From assembly GCA_018052735.1 (NCBI GenBank), contig JAGPMT010000015.1:1-55793 (forward strand): a stretch of 55,793 bases of DNA. The letters are read 5' to 3'. The notes below the pieces were generated by a model. The model was not told the origin of the DNA. It worked only from the letters and a program-made list of their open reading frames with translations, and ran no database searches. This stretch comes from Phycisphaerae bacterium (GTDB lineage: Bacteria; Planctomycetota; Phycisphaerae; Sedimentisphaerales; Anaerohalosphaeraceae). This document shows, one piece after another, positions 55,193 to 55,793 of this stretch. Position 1 is the stretch's first letter. Every line of letters starts with the position of its first letter. A program made the position numbers and the translations under genes.

Positions 55193-55732
55193 ATGAACAA
55201 ATGGACCGTACTTATTTTGGCTGCGATGGCTGCAGCGGCGTGTGTTCCGGCCGAGGCCGGATTGAAAATCTATGTCAACATCGGCAACGGCTTGTGGGCA
55301 GATTATCCGGACAGCAAGATAACCATTCACCCCAGCGACGTCATTCAAGTGGGCATCATCGATACTGACGGCACGGGCGGAACCGGCGATTTGGCTTTGG
55401 GCATTGCTGTGGGAGCTGCCAGCGGCAGTCTGGATATCAGCCAGGCCGTTTTGTCCGAAGGGGTCAGCGCTGTGCTGACTACCAGCGGAGCCGAACAGTG
55501 GGGAATGCAGTCTCCCTTTGTATCGCTAACCAATACAACCCCGCAGGGAGCGGGCGGCTGGCTTATTCAAAAGATGCTTTTTCACTGTGATGGGCCGGGC
55601 GATGTAACAATCGCTTTGGTAGATAACAACGGCAATATCGTGGATGCACAGGTCATTCATCAGACACCCGAGCCGGCAACGCTGGTGCTGCTGGGATTGG
55701 GCGGGCTGGTTTTAAGAAAGGTTCGGGCGTAA
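55193..55732 (+). CDS. Small PEP-CTERM sorting-domain protein
   Basis: This 179-aa secreted protein has a signal peptide (MNKWTVLILAAMAAAACVPAEAG), a beta-rich mature domain (LKIYVNIGNGLWADYPDSK...) and a C-terminal PEP-CTERM signal: TPEPATLVLLGLGGLVLRKVRA, that is Pro-Glu-Pro, a hydrophobic helix and a basic end. The exosortase system cleaves and sorts such proteins to the surface. No exosortase lies in this window. The mature domain resembles the N-terminal domain of the 1120-aa protein. The ATG at 55193 is chosen for the GGGAGGAAAG ribosome site. The longer open frame upstream overlaps the structured array and is not coding. Confidence 0.92.
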   Translation: MNKWTVLILAAMAAAACVPAEAGLKIYVNIGNGLWADYPDSKITIHPSDVIQVGIIDTDGTGGTGDLALGIAVGAASGSLDISQAVLSEGVSAVLTTSGAEQWGMQSPFVSLTNTTPQGAGGWLIQKMLFHCDGPGDVTIALVDNNGNIVDAQVIHQTPEPATLVLLGLGGLVLRKVRA

Positions 55733-55748
55733 TTCTGCAGGACTTTAC

Positions 55749-55789
55749 GGGGCCGGCTAAAAATCACTGGCCGATTTTGGGCCGGCCCC
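55749..55789 (+). repeat. GC-rich hairpin, copy 2 (after PEP-CTERM gene)
   Basis: Same GGGGCCGGC/GCCGGCCCC hairpin as at 55072-55113. It lies 17 bp after the PEP-CTERM stop and probably serves as its terminator. The window ends just after it. Confidence 0.85.
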
Positions 55790-55793
55790 CTCT

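Overview
This looks like a chromosomal segment from a planctomycete, most likely of the Phycisphaerae type. I infer this from several things together: a 16S rRNA gene that carries its own terminator and is not followed by 23S/5S, secreted beta-helix proteins ending in dockerin-like repeats, a PEP-CTERM protein, an Aquifex-type aconitase, and a DUF502/DUF401/radical-SAM gene set. It is an inference, not a placement. Genes sit on both strands in short operons. No integrase, transposase or CRISPR array is visible.

Layout. 86-12843: housekeeping and envelope genes, namely polyprenyl synthase (minus strand), a TPR protein, DUF502, a Na/Ca antiporter, an overlapping miaA-mnmA pair for tRNA modification, rarA, 5-formyl-THF cyclo-ligase, a LysM-YkuD transpeptidase, and a VWA/ExbB/ExbD/DUF401 cluster. 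12920-17295 (minus): a LysM protein, a prepilin-like protein, a pilT broken into two frames, trigger factor and tRNA-Gly(GCC). 17766-25664: a purine permease, a PEBP protein, a radical SAM protein, aconitase, a LOG-family protein and hisD. 25705-32163 (minus): a transglutaminase-like protein with a DRG-type GTPase, then the operon purC-ABC ATPase-MFS-PHP. 32430-34207: a shikimate-kinase-like gene with a UxaE-type epimerase. 34623: Hsp20. 35382-41631: a membrane TPR protein followed by an unusual Hsp70 module (membrane GrpE-like, short DnaK-like, TerB-like). 41671-43632: sialate O-acetylesterase.

43884-50590 is the rRNA region. One intact 16S gene has its own promoter, boxA, processing stem and terminator. 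About 4.6 kb downstream lies a second, identical copy of only its last ~355 bases plus the terminator. Between the two copies are a 1120-aa secreted dockerin protein, whose C-terminus looks caspase-like, and a small lipoprotein. A second beta-helix dockerin protein follows the truncated copy.

53627-55793 holds repeated short motifs, a candidate sigma-54 promoter, a receiver-domain protein that has lost its phosphorylation residues, a four-unit tandem array (~170 bp) of a structured element with compensatory stem changes, and a small PEP-CTERM protein bracketed by two copies of the same GC-rich hairpin.

The strongest leads are the non-coding tandem array (54342-55022), the truncated 16S duplication (45434/50006), the Hsp70/GrpE-like/TerB-like operon and the split pilT.
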